A stretch of 9,901 nt of DNA from RGIG3009 sp964490085 (lineage in GTDB: Bacteria; Bacillota; Clostridia; Oscillospirales; Acutalibacteraceae). A program made the position numbers and the translations under genes. This document shows, piece after piece, positions 1 through 7,736 of this stretch. Every line of letters begins with the position of its first letter. Position 1 is the first letter of the stretch. The notes under the pieces are model-generated. The model saw only the letters and a list, made by a program, of their open reading frames with translations. It searched no databases and had not been told where the DNA came from. The DNA is taken from NCBI GenBank assembly GCA_964490085.1, contig CAZBAO010000056.1, positions 1 through 9,901 on the forward strand, given 5' to 3'.

Positions 1-130
1 CCGCGTCACTGATATTGGATTTGCCGCTTCCGTTGGGGCCGACGACCGCCGTGATGCCGGTGCCGAACGACAGCACCGTCTTATCCGGAAACGATTTAAA
101 CCCCTGTATTTCTAAGGCTTTTAGGATCAT
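1..130 (-). CDS. smc: Chromosome segregation ATPase SMC, N-terminal fragment (runs off the left edge)
   Basis: Only the first 43 codons lie in the window; the gene continues past base 1. The peptide begins MILKALEIQGFKSF and has the Walker A motif GPNGSGKSN at residues 31-39, followed by ISDA, which is the classic start of bacterial SMC. SMC dimerises through a long coiled coil and, with ScpA and ScpB, uses ATP to compact and segregate the chromosome. The ATG at 130-128 overlaps the TGA of the upstream radical SAM gene (ATGA), and GGAGGG at 146-141 gives a ribosome site 10 nt upstream, so the start is well supported and translation is probably coupled. Recognition rests on the head motif alone. 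RecN or RecF also have N-terminal Walker A motifs, but the EIQGFKSF opening and the rnc neighbourhood favour SMC. Confidence 0.93.
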   Translation of the reverse strand, partial: MILKALEIQGFKSFPDKTVLSFGTGITAVVGPNGSGKSNISDA

Positions 131-1146
131 ATTCTGACTTCCCTCCACTGGATATCGCCGTATGCGATATCGTTATCAGCAACGACCTTTACCGTATATC
201 CATTCTTCATAAACGCGGTAAGATTCCCCCGCCGATGTCCCACCATACGGGACACACACGCGGGGTTTACCGCTAAGATCACGTTCGTTTTTTTCCATTT
301 TTCGAGAATTTTTTGTGCTTTTTCGAAAAAAATGCGGCTTTCACATAGCTCACGGAACGCCGGATGCCACGGCCCTGCGATGCAATGCCGCATCATGCCC
401 TCCTCCGCGTGCAGTCCCAATCGAATGACCGGAATCCCCTGCTCCTCTTCAAAAAAGGTGAGCAGTCGCACGCAAAGCTCCACCGCCCCGTCAAGCGTTT
501 GCGGCTGATATCTGCCTGCGCGGTATTCGTCAGCCAAGGGTGAGCCCTCGATCACCAAGGTAGGATAGACCCGCACCTCGTTGGGTCGCAACGCCGCGAG
601 CGCCTGTGCGGTGCGCAAAGCGCCCTCGTCGGTATCGCCGGGCAGACCGGTCATCATCTGCAGACCAAGCGACAAGCCGGCCGTGCGGATAAGCTGTGCC
701 GCTTCTTCCACCTGCTTTGCGGTGTGCCCCCGCTGACAGCGGCGGAGCACCGCGTCGTCCATGCTTTGTGCGCCGAGCTCCACGGTGGTAACACCGTATG
801 CCTTCAGAATATCCAGCACTTCGCCGTCGATCGCATCGGGTCGGGTAGACACGCGGATGCCGGAAAACGCGCGGCTTTGCGCGTACGGTGCCGCCGCTTT
901 GAGCAACCGCACCATATCCTCACGCGGGATGGCGGTAAAGCTGCCACCGAAAAACGCGATCTGCGCTTGTACGCCGTCGGGCAGTGTTCGTTTTGCCGTT
1001 TCGCAGGCGTGTTGCACGTCCCGCTCCGACGGGAAGCGGCTCTGCCCCGCGATATGCCGCTGATTGCAAAAGCTGCACTGACAGGGACAACCCGCGTGCG
1101 GCACAAAGATGGCAACGTTCGCGTGACGATTTTGCTTAATCATCAT
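127..1146 (-). CDS. Elp3-like radical SAM protein of unknown function (rnc-smc neighbour)
   Basis: This 339-residue protein has the radical SAM [4Fe-4S] motif CX3CX2C at C20, C24 and C27 (GCPCQCSFCNQ), then GGSFT at 67-71, VSTRPDAID at 99-107, ELGAQSM at 123-129, TGLPGD around 166-171 and RLGLH at 242-246. These are the features of the COG1243/Elp3-like radical SAM group with a Radical_SAM_C tail. Unlike Elp3 it is short and has no C-terminal acetyltransferase domain, so Elp3 tRNA chemistry should not be assumed. An extra cysteine, C22, sits inside the cluster motif. Start: ATG at 1146 or the next codon at 1143; both lie inside the end of rnc and only a weak GGGG (1151-1148) precedes them, so translation probably depends on ribosomes finishing rnc. 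The stop overlaps the smc start (ATGA). The substrate is unknown. Confidence 0.85.
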   Translation of the reverse strand: MMIKQNRHANVAIFVPHAGCPCQCSFCNQRHIAGQSRFPSERDVQHACETAKRTLPDGVQAQIAFFGGSFTAIPREDMVRLLKAAAPYAQSRAFSGIRVSTRPDAIDGEVLDILKAYGVTTVELGAQSMDDAVLRRCQRGHTAKQVEEAAQLIRTAGLSLGLQMMTGLPGDTDEGALRTAQALAALRPNEVRVYPTLVIEGSPLADEYRAGRYQPQTLDGAVELCVRLLTFFEEEQGIPVIRLGLHAEEGMMRHCIAGPWHPAFRELCESRIFFEKAQKILEKWKKTNVILAVNPACVSRMVGHRRGNLTAFMKNGYTVKVVADNDIAYGDIQWREVRI

Positions 1147-1828
1147 ACCCCATCAGCTTGAGCGCTTCGCGCGCCGCCTGCTGTTCGGCTTCCTTTTTAC
1201 TGCGGCCGTGACCTGTGCCGATCACGTTGGAGTTGAGATGCACCTCGACGGTAAACCGCTTGTTGTGATCCGGCCCCGACTCACCCTTTAATTCGTATTC
1301 GAGACGTTCCTCGGGGTTTTGCTGAACGATCTCCTGCAGTGCCGTTTTATAATCGCGAAACTGCGGGCGGCGCTGTTGCGAGGCAAGCTCCTCTTTTAAG
1401 AATGGAAGGATAAACGCTTCCGCCGCGGATAGACCGCCGTCCAGATACAACGCCGCGATGACCGCTTCAAAGGCATCCGCCAAAATGGACGGACGCTCGG
1501 CACCGCCGCCGCGCTGTTCGCCCTTGCCGAGCAACAGATGCTCGCCGAGCCCCAGCTTGCGGGCGTAGGCGCTGAGCGCTTTTTCACACACGAGCGAGGC
1601 GCGCAGACGGGTAAGCTCACCTTCTTCGCCGCCCTCGTGTGAAAACAGATACCCGGCGGTGATGAAGCCGAGCACTGAGTCGCCCAAAAACTCCAACCGC
1701 TCGTTGCTTTTCAATCCGCGATTGCCCTCGTTGGCATACGACGAGTGCGTCAGCGCCGTTTCCAGCAGCTGTGCATCCTGAAACGTATATCCCAGTTTAT
1801 CCATCATGCACTTGGTGGTTTCTTTCAT
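1136..1828 (-). CDS. rnc: Ribonuclease III
   Basis: RNase III is a Mg2+-dependent homodimer that cleaves double-stranded RNA, including the stems of pre-rRNA and some mRNAs. The 230-residue protein has the family signature NERLEFLGDSV at 42-52, with acidic residues E46 and D50, and the second metal-binding pair D118 and E121 in ILADAFEAVI. A double-stranded RNA-binding domain spans about 159-228, opening with DYKTALQEIVQ and ending in a typical KKEAEQQAAREAL helix. Length is normal for the family and no key residue is missing. The ATG at 1828 has GGAG at 1841-1838, nine nt upstream, formed by the last codons of the acyl carrier protein homologue, whose stop is only 6 bp away. Met8 and Met9 are possible but poorer starts. 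The 3' end overlaps the radical SAM gene by 11 bp. Confidence 0.97.
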   Translation of the reverse strand: MKETTKCMMDKLGYTFQDAQLLETALTHSSYANEGNRGLKSNERLEFLGDSVLGFITAGYLFSHEGGEEGELTRLRASLVCEKALSAYARKLGLGEHLLLGKGEQRGGGAERPSILADAFEAVIAALYLDGGLSAAEAFILPFLKEELASQQRRPQFRDYKTALQEIVQQNPEERLEYELKGESGPDHNKRFTVEVHLNSNVIGTGHGRSKKEAEQQAAREALKLMGYDD

Positions 1829-1834
1829 GACTTT

Positions 1835-2062
1835 TCACTCCATGTGGTCTTCAATATAGCCCACGATATCCTCGACGGTTTCCCACGCGTCGATCTCCTC
1901 GGCGGAAATATCCACGCCGTACAGATCGCCGAACCAAACCGCGATCTCAGTGCGATCCTCGTCATACAGGTTGAGATCGTCCAGCGCTGTCGCCAGCGTG
2001 ATCTCCTCGCCGTCACAACCGAAGCGATCAATCAGCAGCTGTCGCAGCTTTTGCAGGATCAT
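1835..2062 (-). CDS. Acyl carrier protein homologue lacking the phosphopantetheine serine
   Basis: A 75-residue, very acidic protein (21 Asp/Glu) in the position where acpP is expected, between plsX and rnc. It aligns with AcpP without gaps from the DDL at 28-30 to the C terminus: DDL, a 23-residue helix II region, then VDIS, ETVEDIVGYI and a final EDH. The canonical motif DSL, whose serine carries 4'-phosphopantetheine, is replaced by Y33-D34-E35. The only serine is S53, far from that site. Two tryptophans (W43, W60) and C16 are also unusual for an ACP. The reading frame is intact, with GGGGAGGG at 2078-2071 eight nt before the ATG, so this is not a damaged gene. It overlaps the end of plsX by 35 bp and stops 6 bp before rnc. 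The fold is probably an ACP four-helix bundle, but ordinary acyl transfer appears impossible. A role as partner or regulator of PlsX or another enzyme is only a guess. Confidence 0.85.
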   Translation of the reverse strand: MILQKLRQLLIDRFGCDGEEITLATALDDLNLYDEDRTEIAVWFGDLYGVDISAEEIDAWETVEDIVGYIEDHME

Positions 2063-3062
2063 CCGCCTTGCCCTCCCCTTTCACGGAATCGGTGATCTTC
2101 TCGATCACGCCCGCCTCAGCGAATTCCGCTGCGACGCGGATCGCGTTTTTGATCGCACGTGCTTTGGCATTGCCATGCGCCTTGATGACCGGTTTCGCCA
2201 CGCCGAGCAGCGGCGCACCGCCGTGCTCCTCGGTGGATAATTTGCTTTTCAGCCCGTTCAGATGCGGCTTGATGAAAAGCGCCGCGATCTTGGTCAGCAG
2301 GTTCGTGTAGAAGATCTGCTTGACATAACCGAGCAGCATGCCGACCGTACCCTCTAAGGTCTTGAGCAGTACATTGCCGGAAAAACCGTCCGCCACGATC
2401 ACATCGGCGGCACCTGCGGGTACGTCGCGCGCCTCGACGTTGCCGACGAAGGACATGTCACTGCTTTTGAGCAAAGCATAGGTTTCGTGCTGCAGATCAC
2501 TGCCCTTGTGTTCCTCGGTACCGACATTGAGCAGACCTACGGTTGCAGGGTCACCCTTTTTTATCACAAGACTCATATACAGGCTGCCCATGCGGGCAAA
2601 CTGGAACAGCATTTCGGGGCGGCAATCCAGATTGGCGCCGGAATCCAGCAACATAAACGGCCCTTTGTCCGACGGAATGATCGCCGCCAGTGCGGGACGG
2701 GATACGCCTTTGATACGCTTGACAAGAAAGGTCGCCCCCATCAGCAGCGCACCGGTGCTGCCTGCAGATACGAACGCGTCCCCGCCGCCCTCGGCGAGCA
2801 GGCGCAGACCGACCGCCATCGAGCAATCCTTGTGCTCGCGCAGAACGGTCTTGGGGATATCGTTCATGGAAATGACGTCGGTGGTGTGCACGATCTCCAT
2901 GCCGCTAAGCGACAGCTTCTGCTCCTCGGCAATGCGACGAATCTCCTCCTCGTTGCCGACAAGCACGATATCAAACCCGTATTCGGCACGTGCTTCTACT
3001 GCGCCTTTGATAACCTCAAGCGGCGCGTTATCGCCGCCGTATGCGTCAACTATCACTCTCAT
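2028..3062 (-). CDS. plsX: Phosphate acyltransferase PlsX
   Basis: PlsX converts acyl-ACP and phosphate to acyl-phosphate, the donor used by PlsY to acylate glycerol-3-phosphate at the start of membrane phospholipid synthesis; it is a peripheral membrane enzyme. The 344-residue protein opens with MRVIVDAYGGDNAPLEVIKG (family VDAMGGDxAP), has SAGSTGALLMGA at 99-110, VADGFSGNVLLKTLEG at 223-238 and GGAPLLGV at 281-288. Length is normal for the family. The last 20 residues form a lysine-, alanine- and aspartate-rich tail, and its final 11 codons overlap the start of the next gene. The ATG at 3062 overlaps the trmFO stop (ATGA), and GGAGGGA at 3077-3071 lies 8 nt upstream. The PlsX substrate is acyl-ACP, yet the ACP-like protein encoded next to it cannot carry an acyl group in the usual way; a conventional ACP must be encoded elsewhere. 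Confidence 0.97.
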   Translation of the reverse strand: MRVIVDAYGGDNAPLEVIKGAVEARAEYGFDIVLVGNEEEIRRIAEEQKLSLSGMEIVHTTDVISMNDIPKTVLREHKDCSMAVGLRLLAEGGGDAFVSAGSTGALLMGATFLVKRIKGVSRPALAAIIPSDKGPFMLLDSGANLDCRPEMLFQFARMGSLYMSLVIKKGDPATVGLLNVGTEEHKGSDLQHETYALLKSSDMSFVGNVEARDVPAGAADVIVADGFSGNVLLKTLEGTVGMLLGYVKQIFYTNLLTKIAALFIKPHLNGLKSKLSTEEHGGAPLLGVAKPVIKAHGNAKARAIKNAIRVAAEFAEAGVIEKITDSVKGEGKADDPAKAATAAD

Positions 3063-4366
3063 GATACATATCCCTCCAGTTTCTCTAACGCGCGTTTGGC
3101 GAGTGCCGCATAGCGCTCGCGTTTATCGCGGATGGGAACTTCAAGCGGCGGTAGCACGCCGAAATTGGCGCCCATCGGCTGAAAGTCCTTGACCGACACA
3201 TCACTGACGTGATGCGAGAGCGCACCCGCCATCGTCTCCCGCGGGAGCACAAGCGGCGCTTCACCGCGCAAAGTGCGTACCGCATTTAACCCTGCCAAAA
3301 TGCCGGAGCACGCGGATTCCATATACCCCTCTACGCCGGTCATCTGGCCGGCGAAGAACAACCGCGGCTCGTCCTTTAACTGAAACGCCGCGTTAAGCAG
3401 ACGGGGAGAATCCAAAAAGGTGTTGCGGTGCATTACGCCATACCGCACAAACTCCGCGTTCTTGAGGGCGGGAATGAGCGAAAACACCCGCTTTTGTTCT
3501 GCAAATTTCAAATTGGTCTGGAAACCGACCAGATTGTACAGCGTTCCCTCGGCATTCTCCGCACGCAGCTGCAATACCGCCCACGGGCGGTGACCGGTGC
3601 GGGGATCGCGAAGCCCCACCGGCTTCATCGGGCCAAAACGGATCGCATCGGTACCGCGCGAAGCCAGTACCTCGATCGGCATACATCCCTCGTACACCTT
3701 CGGTTTATCGAATTCGTGCAGCAAGGCCCGCTCGGCGGAGACCAGTACCGCATGAAACGTCTCATATTCTTCCCTGTTCATCGGACAGTTGATATAATCG
3801 CCGTTGCCGCTCGCCTCACGGTCATACCGCGAGGCGCGAAACGCCGAGGTCATATCCACGCTGTCCGCCGTAACGATGGGTGCCGCCGCGTCGTAAAAGT
3901 TCAGTCCCTCACCGAAGCGCTCGGCGATAGACGCCGCCAGCGTATCTGCTGTAAGCGGCCCTGTCGCAACGACGACCACGCCCTCGGCGGGCAGCTCGGT
4001 GACTTCGCGGTGCTCGATAGTAATGTTCGGGTGAGCAGTGATGCGGGCGGTAACGCCGGCGGAAAATCTGTCACGATCCACCGCGAGCGCTCCCCCGGCA
4101 GGGACGGCACACTCGCGTGCAACGGCGACGCAGACCGAGCCCATGCGCGCCATCTCTTCCTTGAGAAGTCCCGCCGCGCTTTCCAGACGGGCGGCTTTAA
4201 GCGAATTGGAGCACACAAGCTCCGCAAAGGCGGGGCTGTGATGCGCGGGAGTATATCGCTCCGGTTTCATTTCGATCAGCGTGACCGATACGCCGGTGTT
4301 GGCCGCCGCCCACGCGGCCTCACAACCGGCAAGGCCTCCGCCGATCACCGTTATCTGCTCAGTCAT
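3059..4366 (-). CDS. trmFO: Folate/FAD-dependent tRNA (uracil-54-C5)-methyltransferase TrmFO
   Basis: TrmFO makes 5-methyluridine at position 54 of the tRNA T-loop, using methylenetetrahydrofolate as carbon donor and FADH2 as reductant. The 435-residue protein begins MTEQITVIGGGLAGCEAAW, with the FAD-binding GGGLAG at 9-14, HHSPAFAELVCSNSL at 42-56, ALAVDRDRF at 93-101, YINCPM at 191-196, EGCMPIE at 226-232 and FAGQMTGVEGYMES near the C-terminal third. C52 and C228 probably correspond to the two functionally important cysteines of Bacillus TrmFO (Cys53 and Cys226). The frame stays open upstream to 4756, but that stretch is the antiphase of the topA zinc fingers. The ATG at 4366 gives the family length and has GAGGG 10 nt upstream. 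It overlaps the topA end by 8 bp and its TGA overlaps the plsX ATG. Confidence 0.97.
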   Translation of the reverse strand: MTEQITVIGGGLAGCEAAWAAANTGVSVTLIEMKPERYTPAHHSPAFAELVCSNSLKAARLESAAGLLKEEMARMGSVCVAVARECAVPAGGALAVDRDRFSAGVTARITAHPNITIEHREVTELPAEGVVVVATGPLTADTLAASIAERFGEGLNFYDAAAPIVTADSVDMTSAFRASRYDREASGNGDYINCPMNREEYETFHAVLVSAERALLHEFDKPKVYEGCMPIEVLASRGTDAIRFGPMKPVGLRDPRTGHRPWAVLQLRAENAEGTLYNLVGFQTNLKFAEQKRVFSLIPALKNAEFVRYGVMHRNTFLDSPRLLNAAFQLKDEPRLFFAGQMTGVEGYMESACSGILAGLNAVRTLRGEAPLVLPRETMAGALSHHVSDVSVKDFQPMGANFGVLPPLEVPIRDKRERYAALAKRALEKLEGYVS

Positions 4367-6455
4367 CGGTCTTTTTCCCTCGACCGACCTTTTCATACCC
4401 GCAACCATCGGTGATGCATACCACACCGCCTCCGCGTCCCTTGCGACGGAACAGTGTCTTGCCACAGTTCGGACAAGTTTGTGCGGTCGGTTCATTCCAA
4501 GTGACGAAATCACAGGTCGGATACTGCTCGCAGCCAAAGAATTTGCGGCCGCGTTTGGATTTTTTGGCGACAATGGCACCGCCGCATTTCGGGCAAACAC
4601 CTGCCGTTTTATCCAGCAGCGGTTTGGTGTTTTTACACTCGGGATAGCCGGGGCACGCGAGAAATTTGCCGAACCGTCCGGTTTTGATGACCATACGTCG
4701 GCCGCACTTGTCGCACACCTCGTTGCTTTCCTCCTCCGGCACCTTGATGCGTTCACCTGACAGCGATTCCTCCGCCTTTTTCAGCGTTTCGGAAAAGCCC
4801 TTATAGAACTCGTCCAGCGTGTGCACCCAATCGGCGTCACCGGATTCCACCGTATCCAGCTGATACTCCATATGCGCGGTGAATTCCGTATCCACGATCT
4901 CCGGAAACTGATCCTTCATCAGGTGCGTGGTCACCTCGCCAAGCGCCGTCGGCTTTAAGGATCTTCCGTCCCGTTCGATATATTCTCTCGTTAAAATGGT
5001 GCTGATGGTCGGCGCATAGGTGGAGGGACGGCCGATACCGTTTTCCTCGAGCGCCTTGATAAGCGTCGCCTCGTTATAGCGTGCGGGCGGCTGCGTAAAA
5101 TGCTGACTGCTCATCAGATCGCGCAGCACCAGCACGTCGCCCTCGGCAAGCGGCGGCAGGGCACTGTTTTCCTCGTCTTCCTCGTCCTTTCCCTCGACAT
5201 ATAGAACGGTGTACCCGTCAAACCGCACGGTATAACCGGACGCCTTGAAACGATACTCACCCGCGGCAATCTCGACCTGACAGGTGTCCTGAATGCCGCT
5301 TGCCATCAGACTGGCAATAAAGCGCGACCAGATCAGACTGTACAGCTTATACTGATCGCCGCTCAAAAATGGTTTGACCTGCTCGGGAGTCAGCGACGGA
5401 GAGGACGGACGGATCGCTTCGTGCGCGTCCTGTGCACTCTTGCGCGTCTTATAATACCGCGGCTTTTCGGGCAAATACTGTGCGCCGTACCGCGACGCGA
5501 TGTATGCGTTACCCTCCTTGCGGGCATCCTCCGAAATGCGCAACGAATCGGTACGCATATACGTGATAAGACCCGTCGATCCCTTTTCACCGAGCTCGAT
5601 ACCCTCATACAGCTCCTGCGCCGCTTTCATAGTGCGCTTGGACGAGAAGCCGAGCTTACGGCTGGCTTCCTGCTGCATGGTGGAGGTAGTAAACGGCGGC
5701 GCGGGCGACACCTTACGCTCGCCGCGCTTGACCGATGAAACGGTAAAGGTCTCGGGACGGATCGCAGCGAGTGCCGCCTCAGCCTGTTCCCCGTTTTTCA
5801 GTGCGATCTTGCTCTTGCCGAGCTTATATAAATGCGCCGTGAAGGGCTTGCCCTTCTCTGTCGCGGACAGCTGTGCGTCAATATTCCAATATTCCTCGCT
5901 GACAAACGCGCGGATCTCCTCCTCACGGTCGACGATGATGCGTACCGCCGCGGATTGTACGCGACCCGCCGATAAGCCTTTGCGGATCTTTTTCCATAAA
6001 AACGGGCTGATGCGATACCCGACCAGACGATCCAGTGCACGGCGCGCCTGCTGTGCGTTGACAAGGTCCATATTCACCGCACGCGGCGCCGCCATTCCCT
6101 GTGCCACACCGGTCTTGGTGATCTCGGTAAAGGTCACGCGGTTCTTCTCCTTCAGATCCACGTTGAGCATCTGTGCCAGATGCCACGAGATCGCCTCACC
6201 CTCGCGGTCCGGGTCGGTCGCAAGAATGACGCCGTCGCTCGCAGCGGCTTTGGCTTTCAGCTCGCGGATAAGGGCCGATTTGCCGGCGATATCCACGTAC
6301 CGTAGCTTGAAGTTGTTGTCCACGTCCACGCCGAGCAGGCTTTTTGGCAGGTCGCGAATATGACCCATTGACGCCATTACCTCATAGCCTGCCCCTAAAT
6401 ATTTCTGAATCGTTTTGGCTTTTGCGGGTGACTCCACAATAACCAATGTTGACAT
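4359..6455 (-). CDS. topA: DNA topoisomerase I (type IA)
   Basis: Topoisomerase I relaxes negative supercoils by transient single-strand cleavage through a 5'-phosphotyrosine link. From the ATG at 6455 the protein has 698 residues, close to the Bacillus enzyme. The Toprim domain begins MSTLVIVESPAKAKT with E8 and carries DPDREGE at 81-87 (D81, D83, E85). The catalytic tyrosine is Y299 in GLITYMRTDS. Other landmarks are SAGRVQSAA at 162-170 and GIGRPSTYAPT. Three complete C4 zinc fingers end the protein: C581/C584/C601/C607, C621/C624/C642/C648 and C661/C664/C680/C685. The open frame extends 19 codons further upstream, but homologues start at MSTLV, and AAGGTGA lies 5 nt before that ATG. An 84-bp gap separates it from dprA, the largest gap between genes downstream of the rplT hairpin. 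It overlaps trmFO by 8 bp. Confidence 0.98.
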   Translation of the reverse strand: MSTLVIVESPAKAKTIQKYLGAGYEVMASMGHIRDLPKSLLGVDVDNNFKLRYVDIAGKSALIRELKAKAAASDGVILATDPDREGEAISWHLAQMLNVDLKEKNRVTFTEITKTGVAQGMAAPRAVNMDLVNAQQARRALDRLVGYRISPFLWKKIRKGLSAGRVQSAAVRIIVDREEEIRAFVSEEYWNIDAQLSATEKGKPFTAHLYKLGKSKIALKNGEQAEAALAAIRPETFTVSSVKRGERKVSPAPPFTTSTMQQEASRKLGFSSKRTMKAAQELYEGIELGEKGSTGLITYMRTDSLRISEDARKEGNAYIASRYGAQYLPEKPRYYKTRKSAQDAHEAIRPSSPSLTPEQVKPFLSGDQYKLYSLIWSRFIASLMASGIQDTCQVEIAAGEYRFKASGYTVRFDGYTVLYVEGKDEEDEENSALPPLAEGDVLVLRDLMSSQHFTQPPARYNEATLIKALEENGIGRPSTYAPTISTILTREYIERDGRSLKPTALGEVTTHLMKDQFPEIVDTEFTAHMEYQLDTVESGDADWVHTLDEFYKGFSETLKKAEESLSGERIKVPEEESNEVCDKCGRRMVIKTGRFGKFLACPGYPECKNTKPLLDKTAGVCPKCGGAIVAKKSKRGRKFFGCEQYPTCDFVTWNEPTAQTCPNCGKTLFRRKGRGGGVVCITDGCGYEKVGRGKKTDD

Positions 6456-6539
6456 TTTATTCACCTTGCCTTTATATTTTAACGCAGCAGACGCATCATT
6501 TCCCCAAAACAAATCAGGTTTGTGTGCGTCGGCTGTGGT

Positions 6540-7733
6540 TCACCGAGAATACCGTTTCCCGGGGTAGCTGCGTGCGCAGCCGTGCAATTCAAGTTCTGTA
6601 AGCGCCGCAAACAGCGTACCTGCCGGCATACCGATCACGCAGCACAGCTCTTCGGCGGTAATAGGAGTATCGGTCAATACGCCGTACACCTTCTTTGCCA
6701 TATCGCTTACGGTTTCCGGACAGGACATCGCTGTACTCACTCGCGAGCCGTCCGCTACGCGCTTCACAGGGCGGGATGTCTGCGCGCCGCGCGCGACGTA
6801 TTCAAAATAGGCGTGCTGTGCGCGGTCAGCCTCCTCCTCTTGCAACGCTCCGCTGCATCGGAACTGATAGTCGCGCAAGATCTCGCTCGGCCTTGTTATC
6901 AGCGTAGCGCCCTCTTTGATAAGCTCATTGGAGCCAACGCTCTCTGCCGAGGTAATGTTACCGGGGACGACGAACACGTCCCGCCCTTGCTCCCGCGCGT
7001 GACGCGCCGTGATCAGCGCACCGCTGCGCTCCGGTGCTTCCACGATACAAATGCCCCACGAAAGACCGCTGATAAGCCGATTGCGCACCCGAAAATGGTT
7101 GGCAAACGCAGGTGTGCCCGGCAGATATTCGGTAATGATCGCGCCGCCTTCTTCTACGATACGCTGACGAAGCTGTCGGTTCGGGAGCGGATATTCCACG
7201 TCCAACCCGCAGGCTTGTACCGCAACAGTACGCCCGCCGCCGTACAGCGCACCCTCGTGCGACGCGCGGTCGATGCCTTTAGCACCGCCGCTGATCACGA
7301 CACTGCCCGCAGCCGCAAGCCCTGCCGCGACACCGCCGGCGGCCTTTATCCCGTACGCGGTACATTCACGAGTGCCGACCATGCCGATGATCGGCACCGA
7401 AGCGGTATCAAGATCCGGCAGAATACCCTTGCCGTAAAGCACGAGCGGCGGTGAGTAAAGAGTACCCAATATTTGGGGATACCCTGCATCCTCAGGCGTT
7501 AAGACCCAGCCGAGCTTCTCGCAGCGCTCCGCCATACGGCGCATCGGGTCGATCGTTTTGCGGCACAAGCATTCCAGCGGTTTGCCGGTGACACCGGCGC
7601 GTTCTAATTCCAGACGGCTTGCCGCATATACCTCTTCCGGTGAAGAAAACGCTTCCCGCAGCTTCGGCACTGCCGAGCTGCCCTGCCCCACCGCCTGTTG
7701 GATCCATATCCAGTAGGGTGTACTTTCTCTCAT
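6540..7733 (-). CDS. dprA: DNA-processing protein DprA (Smf family)
   Basis: DprA binds incoming or repair-derived single-stranded DNA and loads RecA; it is essential for natural transformation but also widespread in bacteria not known to be competent. The 397-residue protein has an N-terminal helical region (about 1-80), a Rossmann-like DNA-binding core with VGTRECTAYG at 119-128, SGGAKGID at 148-155, FRVRNRLISGLS at 214-225, PGNI at 257-260 and GSNELIKEGA at 267-276, and a C-terminal winged-helix region (about 341-397) of the DprA type. The middle segment 290-340 looks like a low-conservation linker. The ATG at 7733 lies 3 bp after the stop of the methyltransferase gene; no strong ribosome site is seen, only GGTG-like stretches, so translational coupling is likely. 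No competence genes are in view, so a transformation role cannot be claimed. Confidence 0.96.
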   Translation of the reverse strand: MRESTPYWIWIQQAVGQGSSAVPKLREAFSSPEEVYAASRLELERAGVTGKPLECLCRKTIDPMRRMAERCEKLGWVLTPEDAGYPQILGTLYSPPLVLYGKGILPDLDTASVPIIGMVGTRECTAYGIKAAGGVAAGLAAAGSVVISGGAKGIDRASHEGALYGGGRTVAVQACGLDVEYPLPNRQLRQRIVEEGGAIITEYLPGTPAFANHFRVRNRLISGLSWGICIVEAPERSGALITARHAREQGRDVFVVPGNITSAESVGSNELIKEGATLITRPSEILRDYQFRCSGALQEEEADRAQHAYFEYVARGAQTSRPVKRVADGSRVSTAMSCPETVSDMAKKVYGVLTDTPITAEELCCVIGMPAGTLFAALTELELHGCARSYPGKRYSR

Positions 7734-7736
7734 ATA

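Noticed and set aside
3428..4414. Long plus-strand open frame opposite trmFO
   Set aside because: It lies antisense to an unmistakable TrmFO, has no recognisable domain and reflects GC-rich codon bias on the opposite strand. The same holds for the plus-strand frames at 5500-6363 (opposite topA) and 6522-7454 (opposite dprA).
4367..4756. Upstream extension of the trmFO frame
   Set aside because: The extra 130 codons are the out-of-frame reading of the topA zinc-finger region, with no family resemblance. The ATG at 4366 gives the normal 435-residue TrmFO with a ribosome site.
6456..6512. Alternative topA start 19 codons upstream
   Set aside because: Homologues begin at MSTLV-like sequence, the ATG at 6455 has AAGGTGA at 5 nt, and the extension has no conserved character.
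6456..6539. Possible promoter in the 84-bp gap between dprA and topA
   Set aside because: TAAAAT and TATAAA on the minus strand resemble -10 boxes, but no -35 better than three of six bases sits at 16-18 bp, and the second would start transcription almost on the ribosome site. A short ACAAA/TTTGT inverted repeat here is too weak to call a terminator.
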